DNA of 44,256 bases from Propionicimonas sp. (GCF_029975155.1 NZ_JARKPQ010000245.1:1-44256), one strand, 5' to 3'; shown: positions 26,274 to 32,951, counted from the first letter of the stretch. Notes: generated by a model from the letters alone, not told the origin. A program made the numbers and translations.

Positions 26274-26971
26274 CCACGCTCTTTGTCAACGAGATCTTTC
26301 GCTCTCTCCAGGGCGAAGGCCCCAGTCTGGGCCAGCCAGCAGTCTTCCTCCGGCTAGCCAATTGCAACCTCGCCTGCTCGTGGTGCGACACACGCTTCAG
26401 CTGGGACTGGGAACAGGTCGATCCCGAAGAGGAACGGCACGAGACGGGAACCGCGGAACTCGCCTCCCAGATCATCGATAAACTGGACGGAATCGACCTA
26501 CTCATCATCACCGGCGGCGAGCCACTGCTTCAGCAAGGCGGCATCCTGGAACTCATAACGGTCCTGAGGATCAGCGCGCCGAACCTGCGGGTCGAAGTTG
26601 AAACGAACGGGACTATCCCACCCACGCCTCGATTCGCGGACGCGATCGACCTTTTCGTTGTGAGCCCGAAACTCGCCAACTCCTCCGTACACGAGGGACG
26701 CAGACTACGGCGTCGCGCACTCGCGTCGTTCCCACCGGATCGGTCCGCCCTGAAGTTTGTCGTCACCCAGCCACGAGAACTGCAGGAGGTCGCCGCTGTA
26801 CGGGCGATCGTCGGTCTACCACCTGATCGCACGTGGATCATGCCTGAAGGCACCACGCCCGACTCCGTACTACGCGGGATGCGGGTACTCACCGATCCCG
26901 TCGCTCAGCTCAGGTACAACTTGTCTCCCAGGCTGCACGTCCTGATCTGGGGTGACGTGCGCGGCAAGTAG
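26270..26971 (+). CDS. queE: QueE, 7-carboxy-7-deazaguanine synthase (radical SAM)
   Basis: 233 aa. It rearranges 6-carboxytetrahydropterin to CDG. The 4Fe-4S cluster motif is C32-NLA-C36-SW-C39, with the preceding IFRSLQGEGPSLGQPAVFLRL typical of QueE and ITGGEPLLQ for SAM binding. It is the last gene of the island operon, with no further gene before the repeat. Together QueD, QueE and the QueC-like enzyme can supply a deazaguanine for the operon's own use. Confidence 0.93.
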   Translation: MTTLFVNEIFRSLQGEGPSLGQPAVFLRLANCNLACSWCDTRFSWDWEQVDPEEERHETGTAELASQIIDKLDGIDLLIITGGEPLLQQGGILELITVLRISAPNLRVEVETNGTIPPTPRFADAIDLFVVSPKLANSSVHEGRRLRRRALASFPPDRSALKFVVTQPRELQEVAAVRAIVGLPPDRTWIMPEGTTPDSVLRGMRVLTDPVAQLRYNLSPRLHVLIWGDVRGK

Positions 26972-26994
26972 CTGGGCGCGCGGTGCGAGTGGGG

Positions 26995-27033
26995 GTGTCA
27001 CACCCGACTCGGGCTTCCGGTGACCCAACACCA

Positions 27034-27062
<29 letters not shown>
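26995..27062 (+). pseudogene. Decayed 3' end of a TacT-like toxin gene
   Basis: CGACTCGGGCTTCCGG and CGACCTGTTCGC, then AGACTCACACCC, match the end of the intact toxin gene at 20256-20315, with small deletions and an in-frame stop. It runs into direct repeat B. Confidence 0.65.
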
Positions 27063-27379
<317 letters not shown>

Positions 27380-27403
27380 CTGTGATGTCTCAGGACATCG
27401 AGG

Positions 27404-27445
27404 ACATGTGAACCTGCGGTTTGGCAGGTTCACATGTTTTTGGTT
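27404..27445. terminator. Strong hairpin with T tract
   Basis: A 14-bp perfect stem (ACATGTGAACCTGC / GCAGGTTCACATGT), loop GGTTTG, then TTTTTGGTTTT. It stands between the att fragment and the IS481 remnant. Confidence 0.75.
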
Positions 27446-27622
27446 TTAGGCTGGCCCTGGTGGCCGCCCGGTGGGTTGGTAATTGCGGGTGGGGTCGAGG
27501 GTGGGCTCGCGCAGGATCTGGCCGGTGGCGCCGTCGATGATGCGGATCTGGAGATCGTGGACCAGGAGTAGGACGGAGGTTCCGGCGAAGGTCTTGCCGA
27601 TGCCGATGTGGTGCAGACCACA
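27446..27622 (-). pseudogene. IS481-family transposase C-terminal fragment
   Basis: The minus-strand frame ends LRELT-like 'ILREPTLDPTRNYQPTGRPPGPA', preceded by LHHIGIGKTFAGTSVLLLV, the typical C terminus of IS481 transposases found next to tRNA-linked islands. The catalytic domain is gone and the frame upstream is replaced by other sequence. Confidence 0.7.
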
Positions 27623-27670
27623 GACCCCCGGCAACGCCGGACAAGGAAACCATCCCGAAATGAACCGACG

Positions 27671-28045
27671 ATGAGCACACTCCGGGCCGCGCCCCCCGCT
27701 CCCGACCCGGACGCGCCCCGGTGGCTGTCCCTGCGCGAGGCCGCCGCCATCTACGGAGTCAGCCTCGACATCCTGCGCCGCTGCATGACCCGCGGCGAAC
27801 TCCACGCCGCCCACCTGGGCAAGCGCATCATCCGCGTCCTGCCCAGCGACCTCGACGCCCTCTTCAAGGTCGTCCCCCGGCGTGGGTGGCAACGACCGGC
27901 GACCGTGATCTGCTTCACGGCGACCACTCTGCTGGTGATCGCCGGGCGACGGTTGCGGCCGCCCGCCGTCGATCGTCAGCGGCGCTGGCTACTCTGCCAC
28001 CCACTTCCTAGCTGCCTACAGATAGTGTCCACCTGTAGACAGTGA
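27671..28045 (+). CDS. Excisionase-like HTH protein
   Basis: 124 aa from ATG 27671. WLSLREAAAIYGVSLDILRRCMTRGELHAAHLGKRIIRVLPSDLDAL is a MerR/excisionase-type winged HTH (HTH_17). The tail after residue 70 (VICFTATTLLVIAG...) does not look like part of the family and may reflect a frameshift past the normal stop. It sits beside the attachment fragment, as excisionases often do, though no integrase is adjacent. Confidence 0.55.
   Translation: MSTLRAAPPAPDPDAPRWLSLREAAAIYGVSLDILRRCMTRGELHAAHLGKRIIRVLPSDLDALFKVVPRRGWQRPATVICFTATTLLVIAGRRLRPPAVDRQRRWLLCHPLPSCLQIVSTCRQ
28016..28038. promoter_or_regulatory. Inverted repeat upstream of HTH/PIN pair
   Basis: CTACAG and CTGTAG separated by 11 bp, 53 bp before the antitoxin GTG. 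A possible autoregulatory operator. Confidence 0.4.
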
Positions 28046-28090
28046 GGAACCACGCAGTTAGTTGCTGATATTGCAGATAGGGATAGTCTT

Positions 28091-28486
28091 GTGTCCGTGG
28101 CAGCACACTCGATCGCGACTACCCTCGACCCGGTCGACCCCACGATTCGCACCGCGGCGAGGGAACTAGCTGACCGCCTGGAGGACGACTCCGAGGTCGG
28201 CCGTGTCGTGCGCTCGATGCTCACCGACGTCGCCCACGGCGCGAAGGTCATTGTGTTGCGCTCCGAGGACGAGGTGACGCCGGCCCAAGCGGCCGAGATG
28301 CTCGGGGTGACCCGCCAGTTCGTCGACCGGCTCTGCGAGGACGAAGTCCTGCCATTCCGCCGACTGCCTGGTAGCCGGCATCGCCGCATCCGTGTGCAGG
28401 ACGTGGTCGACGTAGCAGCGGAGCGCGAGCAGCGTCGGGCTGGCGGCGACGCACTCCGGGCTGCGCTCGCCGACCTCAAGGCATGA
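28091..28486 (+). CDS. Excisionase-type HTH antitoxin of a PIN pair
   Basis: 131 aa. Residues 55-110 (EDEVTPAQAAEMLGVTRQFVDRLCEDEVLPFRRLPGSRHRRIRVQDV) form a MerR/excisionase-type HTH. The N-terminal helices (IRTAARELADRLED) may bind the toxin. GTG 28091, with a second GTG two codons later. Four bases separate it from the PIN gene. HTH_17-PIN pairs are a frequent actinobacterial toxin-antitoxin arrangement. Confidence 0.8.
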   Translation: MSVAAHSIATTLDPVDPTIRTAARELADRLEDDSEVGRVVRSMLTDVAHGAKVIVLRSEDEVTPAQAAEMLGVTRQFVDRLCEDEVLPFRRLPGSRHRRIRVQDVVDVAAEREQRRAGGDALRAALADLKA

Positions 28487-28490
28487 GACG

Positions 28491-29069
28491 GTGCCCCGCC
28501 TTCAACGGGTCTTCATCGATACCAACGAGTTGTACCCGTTCACGATCATGGACGTCCTGCTGACCTTGTCGGAGGACTTCCTGTTCACCTGGGCTTGGAC
28601 CGACGAGGTCCTCGACGAGTGGGAAGAAGTCATCGTTCGCGAGGGTCAGCGCACCGCCGAATCGGCCGCCTCAGTCGCCGCCGCCGTCCGCAAGCACTTC
28701 GGGCGCTATCGGATCGACCCGACGCTCTACCGGGGCAAGGCCACCGACGACCTCTCCCCCGACCCCGACGACCGCATCCACGCCGCCGCATGCATCCACG
28801 GCAGCATTGACGTGCTGCTCACCCGCAACACCAAACACTTCCGGGCACGGGCTTTGGCCGAAGCTGGCGTGAAGGTGATGGACTCCGACCAGTTCCTCTG
28901 CGCACTCCTCACCCGACGACCGAAGGCAGTCACCGAGTCGTTCACCCGCGCTTCGAGCGTCAAGAAGAACCCGCCAATCACGCCGGGCGAACTCGCAGAT
29001 CGCATCGCCACCGCGGGCACGCCGCGGTTCGCGGCACGCATCCAGCCGCGCCTGGCCGCCGCCTACTGA
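28491..29069 (+). CDS. PIN-domain ribonuclease toxin
   Basis: A 192-aa PIN domain. The acidic metal-binding residues are Asp10 in RVFIDTNELYPF, the DEVLDEWEEV segment, and DPDDRIHAAACIHGSIDVLLTRNTKHF. PIN toxins cleave RNA, often tRNA, which is notable because a tRNA array begins 550 bp downstream. It starts at GTG 28491, coupled to the antitoxin. The C-terminal 40 residues are a basic extension. Confidence 0.85.
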   Translation: MPRLQRVFIDTNELYPFTIMDVLLTLSEDFLFTWAWTDEVLDEWEEVIVREGQRTAESAASVAAAVRKHFGRYRIDPTLYRGKATDDLSPDPDDRIHAAACIHGSIDVLLTRNTKHFRARALAEAGVKVMDSDQFLCALLTRRPKAVTESFTRASSVKKNPPITPGELADRIATAGTPRFAARIQPRLAAAY

Positions 29070-29296
29070 CCGCGTGTCCTAATTCCAGGGGCCAAGCTGC
29101 ACCCAACGCAGACGCGATACTCAATACTCACGCAAGTGTGATGTCCAGATGAACGCACATGCGATACCTGACTGAATCGCGCTGGGCCACCTCTACACCG
29201 GGGAATAGCCAGACCAGGCAGCCCATCCGGGGCTGTCTCCGATTCGGCCGGTGCCGCACAGACGGAGTCCTGCGCTGGACGCGCTCACGGAGCGGA

Positions 29297-29331
29297 GTTG
29301 ACACAACCCCATGCGGCACCGCATCCTATAG
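29297..29331 (+). promoter_or_regulatory. Candidate promoter for the tRNA array
   Basis: TTGACA at 29297-29302, then CATCCT 18 bp on, overlapping TATAGG. The -35 is perfect, the -10 only approximate. Confidence 0.35.
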
Positions 29332-29373
29332 GGCTGGCCAACGGGGCCGGGGGAAGATCGAAAGGTCACGACC

Positions 29374-29514
29374 ATGTTGAGCATGCGGGGCATCGAGCTG
29401 CAAAAGCAGCTGCTCGTCGCGCTGCCTTGGCATGCCTATGTGGCCGGATCGTCCTTCGATGATCGCTTTGGCAAGCCGAGCACCCGAGTCGAAAACGGGC
29501 CGCCCCTGGGGTAA
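29374..29514 (+). CDS. Possible 46-aa small ORF
   Basis: Starts ATG 29374 after GAAAGG and ends TAA 29512-29514. It reads MLSMRGIELQKQLLVALPWH at the start. No family recognised; it could be an upstream leader peptide or chance. It lies between the candidate promoter and the first tRNA. Confidence 0.25.
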   Translation: MLSMRGIELQKQLLVALPWHAYVAGSSFDDRFGKPSTRVENGPPLG

Positions 29515-29542
29515 CCACGCATACGTGGACCCTGCACCACAG

Positions 29543-29579
29543 GAGCCGCCCACCGGGAAGAACCCGGACCGGGCGGCTC
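29543..29579 (+). other. Nested hairpin before tRNA-Trp
   Basis: Outer stem GAGCCGCCC / GGGCGGCTC with inner stem CCGGG / CCCGG. There is no T tract, so it is more likely a processing or stability element than a terminator. Confidence 0.45.
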
Positions 29580-29617
29580 TCGCCATTTCAGAGCATGTCG
29601 ACCAACAACTGAATCAT

Positions 29618-29690
29618 GCGGATCTAGCTCAACCGGAAGAGCAGCCGTCTCCAAAGCGGCAGGTTGGGGGTTCGAAGCCCTCGGTCCGTG
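29618..29690 (+). tRNA. tRNA-Trp (CCA)
   Basis: Full cloverleaf of 73 nt: acceptor GCGGATC/GGTCCGT, D-stem GCTC/GAGC, anticodon loop CTCCAAA, T-arm GGGGG-TTCGAAG-CCCTC, discriminator G. CCA is not encoded. First RNA of the array. Confidence 0.85.
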
Positions 29691-29801
29691 CGAAGTACCG
29701 CTCAACCCAGCGCGGGGCACCCGGTGGAAACGGGGCTCACTGTCACAAGGCCCGCGCAGGGGCGGTACGGACAACTCAACAGCGGGCACCCTCGCGGTGC
29801 G

Positions 29802-29901
29802 GTGCGGGAAGCCAACGGACGCCACGTCCGACCCGACACCGCCAAGCGCCCAGGACCAACCCTGGGATAAGCGGCCGATGACCACGGAAATCGGCCCGCA
29901 C
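29802..29901 (+). ncRNA. Compact structured RNA of unknown class, before hammerhead 1
   Basis: Terminal stem GTGCGGG / CCCGCAC closes four inner elements: CGGAC-GCCAC-GTCCG, CCGC/GCGG, CCCAGG-loop-CCTGGG, and CCGAT/ATCGG. It ends 17 nt before the first hammerhead. It is neither a tRNA nor a hammerhead; no class assigned. Confidence 0.4.
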
Positions 29902-29918
29902 GGGAACAACAAATATGA

Positions 29919-29988
29919 ATCGCCTGACGAGCCGGTGAGACTCCGGCGAAACCGCGCGCCCCTGTGGGGGCGCGGTCGCGGTCGCGAT
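29919..29988 (+). ncRNA. Hammerhead ribozyme 1 (type I)
   Basis: All core parts are present in order: stem I strand AUCGC, CUGACGA, stem II GCCGG-UGAGACU-CCGGC, GAAA, stem III beginning ACCGC and closing GCGGU, the GUC cleavage triplet, and the returning stem I strand. Two in-phase GUC choices exist: after 29977 (longer stem III, stem I with a G-U pair) or after 29983 (perfect AUCGC/GCGAU stem I). Ends lie in stem I, hence type I. Expected products are a 2',3'-cyclic phosphate and a 5'-OH. Confidence 0.88.
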
Positions 29989-30023
29989 GCGCGCAGGCCC
30001 CGGGGTGGGGCCGCGGTCCTTAC

Positions 30024-30095
30024 GCCTCTGGTGGACGATGGCCGTCCAGCCGCCCAGTAGGCGGCACGACCACGGTTCGATTCCGTGCGGAGGCT
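30024..30095 (+). tRNA. tRNA-like, anticodon reads AGT (Thr?)
   Basis: Cloverleaf: acceptor GCCTCTG/CGGAGGC, D-stem GGAC/GTCC, anticodon stem GCCGC/GCGGC with loop CCAGTAG, T-arm CACGG-TTCGATT-CCGTG, discriminator T. Position 33 is C instead of the near-universal U, and an A34 anticodon is unusual, so decoding is doubtful. Confidence 0.65.
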
Positions 30096-30099
30096 CGCT

Positions 30100-30175
30100 G
30101 CACCCGTAGCTCAGCGGAAAGAGCGTCTCCCTCCGAAGGAGAAGGCCCCAGGTTCGATCCCTGGCAGGTGCGCCA
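30100..30175 (+). tRNA. tRNA-Arg (CCG)
   Basis: Cloverleaf with loop CTCCGAA on stem TCTCC/GGAGA, D-stem GCTC/GAGC, T-arm CCAGG-TTCGATC-CCTGG, acceptor GCACCCG/CAGGTGC (one C-A mismatch), discriminator G and encoded CCA. Confidence 0.87.
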
Positions 30176-30176
30176 T

Positions 30177-30247
30177 GCCCCGGTCCGCCAACGGCGAGGC
30201 GACCTGTTCTCAGCCAGGCAATCGGAGTTCGACTCTCCGTCGGGGTA
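30177..30247 (+). tRNA. tRNA-Glu (CTC)-like
   Basis: Acceptor GCCCCGG/TCGGGGT, discriminator A, T-arm CGGAG-TTCGACT-CTCCG. The anticodon stem is CCTG/CAGG with an 8-nt loop containing T-CTC, so the loop is irregular. It begins two bases after the CCA of tRNA-Arg. Confidence 0.65.
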
Positions 30248-30252
30248 CGCAG

Positions 30253-30337
30253 GGAGGATCCAGCCGACTGGCGGCGGCACCCCGCTCGAAACGGGACTGC
30301 CCGAAAGGGCGTGGGGGTTCGACTCCCTCATCCTCCG
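30253..30337 (+). tRNA. tRNA-Ser (CGA)
   Basis: Perfect acceptor GGAGGAT/ATCCTCC, loop CTCGAAA on stem CCCG/CGGG, long variable arm GCCC-GAAA-GGGC, T-arm GGGGG-TTCGACT-CCCTC, discriminator G. Last tRNA before hammerhead 2. Confidence 0.85.
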
Positions 30338-30353
30338 CGCTGGTCGCGAGCAA

Positions 30354-30487
30354 ATCGCCTGATGAGCCGGTGAGACTCCGGCGAAACCGCCCGCCCTTCT
30401 CGAATCCGGAGCCACCGATCCACCGTCATCCCGGCGTTCGCCGGGATGACGGTGGATCCGGGTTGAAGGGTGCAGTCGCGGTCGCGA
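30354..30487 (+). ncRNA. Hammerhead ribozyme 2 (type I) with expanded stem III
   Basis: Stem I strand AUCGC, CUGAUGA, the same stem II as hammerhead 1 (GCCGG-UGAGACU-CCGGC), GAAA, stem III base ACCGC/GCGGU, cleavage triplet GUC ending at 30483, stem I return GCGA. Stem III is about 100 nt long: it contains CCCTTC/GAAGGG pairing and, at its tip, a 42-bp perfect palindrome. Same orientation as hammerhead 1. Confidence 0.84.
30417..30458. repeat. 42-bp perfect palindrome inside hammerhead 2
   Basis: Arms begin GATCCACCGTCATCCCGGCG and are separated by TT only. The GTCATCCCGG...CCGGGATGAC core is also found at 36941-37020, so it is a dispersed palindromic element that inserted in, or grew from, stem III. 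Confidence 0.85.
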
Positions 30488-30502
30488 GCGCTACCCAAAG
30501 CC

Positions 30503-30636
30503 GGCGTCGAGCCGGAGCAGATCGATCATCGCCTCTTACGCGCTAGGTTGCGGGTTCGAGTCCCGTCGTCCCTTCGGGGGACGTAGCTCAACTGGCAGAG
30601 CAAGCAGTATCGGTCAGCGCACACACGCTCGACGCC
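30503..30636 (+). ncRNA. Y RNA-like (YrlA-type) permuted tRNA mimic 1
   Basis: A perfect 10-bp outer stem (GGCGTCGAGC / GCTCGACGCC) encloses tRNA parts in permuted order: T-arm GCGGG-TTCGAGT-CCCGT, acceptor-like stem CGTCCC/GGGACG closed by a UUCG-type loop, then TA and D-arm GCTC-AACTGGCA-GAGC. Bacterial YrlA RNAs have this layout: a Ro60-binding stem in place of the anticodon arm and a looped acceptor stem. It begins 19 nt after the hammerhead 2 cleavage site and lies upstream of the Ro60-type gene. Confidence 0.8.
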
Positions 30637-30758
30637 CCAGCCGTCCGCGAACCGGAGGGGATCGGTTACCGGCTGAACACCACGCACGGCCGAGTTCGGG
30701 TAAGCCCGAGCGGCCTTCTTCACCGGTCCTCGCACCCACGTTCGCGGGCCCTCACGCC
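30637..30758 (+). other. Spacer between the two Y RNA-like elements
   Basis: No tRNA fold is visible. It holds one hairpin (30688-30715). Confidence 0.5.
30688..30715 (+). terminator. Hairpin between Y RNA-like elements
   Basis: GGCC...GGCC outer pairing with inner GTTCGGG-TAAG-CCCGAGC, followed by TTCTT. It could end the first Y RNA transcript or act as a processing signal. Confidence 0.4.
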
Positions 30759-30891
30759 GGTGTCGAGCCGGCACGCATCGGTTATCTCAATTGGCAGGAG
30801 CCGCGCAGGCTGCGCGGAGGTGCGGGTTCGAGTCCCGCCGGGGACGGGTTCCGTCCCTGTAGCTACCGGTACGGATCACACGCTCGGCACC
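30759..30891 (+). ncRNA. Y RNA-like (YrlA-type) permuted tRNA mimic 2
   Basis: Outer stem GGTGTCGAGC / GCTCGGCACC (10 bp, one G-U) parallels element 1. Inside are a CCGCG/CGCGG hairpin, T-arm GCGGG-TTCGAGT-CCCGC, and acceptor-like stem GGGACGG-GTT-CCGTCCC, followed by a weaker D-arm-like GTAGCTACCGGTACGG. It ends 35 nt before the TROVE start codon. Confidence 0.7.
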
Positions 30892-30926
30892 CCAAACCGC
30901 TCATCGATCACAGAAAGGAGACGAGC

Positions 30927-32546
30927 ATGAACGACCTCTACGCGGCCATCACCACGCGCCGCACTCCCCAGTCGGCACCCGCCGACCGTCGGCAGGAGCG
31001 CAACCACGGCGGCGGCTACGCCTTCACGGTGACCGAACTCGAGCGGGTCAAGCGCTTCCTCATCCTCGGCTCCGACGCGGGCACCTTCTACCAGGGCGCC
31101 GGCGAGCTGACTCGCGAGAATGCACAGGCCGTCCTCGACCTCGCCGCCACCGACGGACGGGCGCTGGTCGACCTCATCGTCGACGTGTCGGTCGCCGGCA
31201 AGGCTCCCAAGCAGGACCCGGCGCTGCTCGCGCTGGCGATCGCTGCGGCCGCCCCCGACGCGGAGGTTCGCGCGTACGCGCTGGAGAAGCTGTCGGACGT
31301 CGCCCGCACGGGCACGCACCTGCTGACCTTCGCGCGCCACGTCGAGCAGTTCCGCGGCTGGGGCCGCGGCCTCACGCGGGCCGTCGGTGCCTGGTACACC
31401 GGCAAGCCGGTCGACCAGGTCGCCTACCAGGCAGTCAAGTACCGGCAGCGGAACGGCTGGTCGCACCGCGACCTGCTGCGCCTGGCGCACCCGGTGACCG
31501 TCGAGCCGGCCCGCAAGGCCCTGTTCGACTGGATCGCCGGACGCGAGGCCGCCGGTCTGCCGCGGATCGTCGAGGGCTACCTCAAAGCGCAGGACGCCGC
31601 GGCGGACGTCCCGGCGCTCGTCCGCGAGTACCGCCTCACCTGGGACATGCTCCCGGACGAGGCGCTCACGCAGGCAGCCACCTGGGACGCCCTGCTGGAC
31701 GTCGGCATCCCGCAGACGGCGCTGCTGCGCCAGCTGCCGCGACTCACCCGCCTCGGTGTGGTGGGCGCACTGGGTCAGGGACGCACCGCGGAGATCGCGG
31801 CGCAGCTCACCGACTCCGAGCGGCTGCGGAAGGCCCGCGTCCACCCGGTGAACCTGCTCGTGGCGCTGCGGACGTACGCGTCCGGCCGCGGCACGGGATC
31901 GGTCTGGGAGCCGGTGGCGGCGATCGTCGACGCCCTCGACGCGGCCTTCTACAAGGCGTTCGAGTTCGTCGAGCCGGCAGGCAGGCGCACCCTCGTCGGC
32001 CTCGACGTGTCCGGGTCGATGGGAGCGCCGATCGACCGCACCTCGCGGATCACCGCCCGCGAGGTCGGTGCCGCGATGTCGCTGGTGGTCAAGGCGACCG
32101 AGCCGCGGGCCGAGGTGTACGGCTTCACCGCCGGAACGAGCCTGCGGGGACGGCTCTGGGGCTGGGGCTACGGGGGCGCGACCGCGTTCACCGACCTCGG
32201 CATCTCGCCCCGGCAGCGACTGGACGACGTCGTACGCAAGGTCTCCGACCTGCCGTTCGGCGCGACCGACTGCGCCCTGCCGATGACCCAGGCTCTCTCC
32301 CGAGGGCTGAAGGTCGACACGTTCGTCGTCATCACCGACAACGAGACGTGGCACAGCGACGTCCACCCGCACCAGGCGCTGCGGCAGTACCGCGAGCAGA
32401 CCGGCATCCCGGCCAAGCTCGTGGTCCTCGCCCTGACGCCCACGCGGTTCACGATCGCCGATCCCTCGGACGCGGGCATGCTCGACATCGCCGGATTCTC
32501 CAGCGACGTCCCGCAGCTCGTGACCGGGTTCTCCCGCGGGTTCTGA
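30927..32546 (+). CDS. rsr: TROVE-domain protein, Ro60/Rsr orthologue
   Basis: A 539-aa Ro60-family protein. The N-terminal about 340 residues form the TROVE HEAT-repeat ring that binds RNA 3' ends in the hole and Y RNA on the rim. The C-terminal von Willebrand A domain has the MIDAS DVSGSM (Asp360, Ser362, Ser364) and FVVITDNETWHSD. Bacterial Rsr binds Y RNAs, joins PNPase, and helps with RNA decay and stress survival. ATG 30927 follows AAAGGAG. Y RNA-like elements lie just upstream and tRNAs on both sides, so its RNA partners are encoded here. RtcB/RtcA, which accompany Rsr in some bacteria, are not in the window. Confidence 0.93.
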   Translation: MNDLYAAITTRRTPQSAPADRRQERNHGGGYAFTVTELERVKRFLILGSDAGTFYQGAGELTRENAQAVLDLAATDGRALVDLIVDVSVAGKAPKQDPALLALAIAAAAPDAEVRAYALEKLSDVARTGTHLLTFARHVEQFRGWGRGLTRAVGAWYTGKPVDQVAYQAVKYRQRNGWSHRDLLRLAHPVTVEPARKALFDWIAGREAAGLPRIVEGYLKAQDAAADVPALVREYRLTWDMLPDEALTQAATWDALLDVGIPQTALLRQLPRLTRLGVVGALGQGRTAEIAAQLTDSERLRKARVHPVNLLVALRTYASGRGTGSVWEPVAAIVDALDAAFYKAFEFVEPAGRRTLVGLDVSGSMGAPIDRTSRITAREVGAAMSLVVKATEPRAEVYGFTAGTSLRGRLWGWGYGGATAFTDLGISPRQRLDDVVRKVSDLPFGATDCALPMTQALSRGLKVDTFVVITDNETWHSDVHPHQALRQYREQTGIPAKLVVLALTPTRFTIADPSDAGMLDIAGFSSDVPQLVTGFSRGF

Positions 32547-32565
32547 CTCACGCAGAGCCCGCGGA

Positions 32566-32600
32566 CTCGGGCGGCACCGGCGCCGTCGGCGCCGCCCGAG
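32566..32600 (+). terminator. GC-rich hairpin after the TROVE gene
   Basis: Stem CTCGGGCGGC / GCCGCCCGAG with a further GGCGCC-rich loop region. No T run; it may instead separate mRNA from the following tRNAs. Confidence 0.45.
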
Positions 32601-32615
32601 CCAAGGCAAACCCAC

Positions 32616-32690
32616 GGATCCCAGGCTCTGTCGGCGGAGCGTCCGGTCGAAGCCCGGAAGGGGGCGGTTCGATGCCGTCGGGATCCACCA
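32616..32690 (+). tRNA. tRNA-Phe (GAA)-like
   Basis: Perfect acceptor GGATCCC/GGGATCC, D-stem GCTC/GAGC, anticodon stem TCCGG/CCGGA with loop TCGAAGC (GAA), T-stem GGCGG/CCGTC, discriminator A and encoded CCA. Position 33 is C rather than U. Confidence 0.78.
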
Positions 32691-32691
32691 G

Positions 32692-32766
32692 GTCCTCATG
32701 GTCCAACGGCAAGGACATCTGCCTTCCACGCAGATGGTGCGGGTTCGACTCCCGCTGGGGACTCCA
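32692..32766 (+). tRNA. tRNA-Gly (TCC)
   Basis: Acceptor GTCCTCA/TGGGGAC, D-stem GTCC/GGAC, anticodon stem TCTGC/GCAGA with loop CTTCCAC, T-arm GCGGG-TTCGACT-CCCGC, discriminator T and encoded CCA. Confidence 0.85.
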
Positions 32767-32767
32767 A

Positions 32768-32841
32768 GCTCCTGTATCCCAACTGGTAGAGGACGCCGGC
32801 TCAGACCCGGTGCGTTCCCGGTTCGAATCCGGGCGGGAGTA
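32768..32841 (+). tRNA. tRNA with CAG anticodon (Leu?) and short variable loop
   Basis: Acceptor GCTCCTG/CGGGAGT, anticodon stem GCCGG/CCGGT with loop CTCAGAC, T-arm CCCGG-TTCGAAT-CCGGG, discriminator A. CAG reads Leu CUG, but the variable loop is only about 5 nt (GCGTT), whereas Leu tRNAs normally have a long arm. Charging identity is uncertain. Confidence 0.75.
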
Positions 32842-32871
32842 CGACGCGGCCTGGCAACGGGTCGTCCGACC

Positions 32872-32941
32872 GGATGTGGGGCATTGGCGGCCCGCCTGCC
32901 TTGGGTGCAGGAGCAAGGGGGTTCGACTCCCGTCACGTTCG
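32872..32941 (+). tRNA. tRNA-Pro (TGG)-like
   Basis: Acceptor GGATGTG/CACGTTC with two wobble pairs, short D-arm GGC/GCC, anticodon stem CCTGC/GCAGG with loop CTTGGGT, T-loop TTCGACT on a T-stem with one mismatch, discriminator G. Confidence 0.7.
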
Positions 32942-32951
32942 GGTCAGCCAA

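Larger units (their letters stand above)
29070..29617. other. Leader region of the tRNA/ribozyme locus
   Basis: Contains a possible promoter (TTGACA at 29297-29302), one very small ORF (29374-29514) and a hairpin (29543-29579). No other gene is supported. Confidence 0.5.

Noticed and set aside
22856..26971. Type IV CBASS, Dpd DNA-modification or Qat system
   Set aside because: No CD-NTase, no TGT-like Cap10, no DpdA, no QatA ATPase or QatD nuclease in or near the operon.
29836..29880. Twister-like ribozyme (GCCAAG...GGGATAAGCGG)
   Set aside because: Part of the sequence resembles the twister core, but the U-A cleavage step and the downstream G-rich strand are absent.
30876..32951. Very long minus-strand frame over the TROVE gene and tRNAs
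   Set aside because: It is an antisense shadow of GC-rich codons; the plus strand has the clear TROVE/vWA protein.
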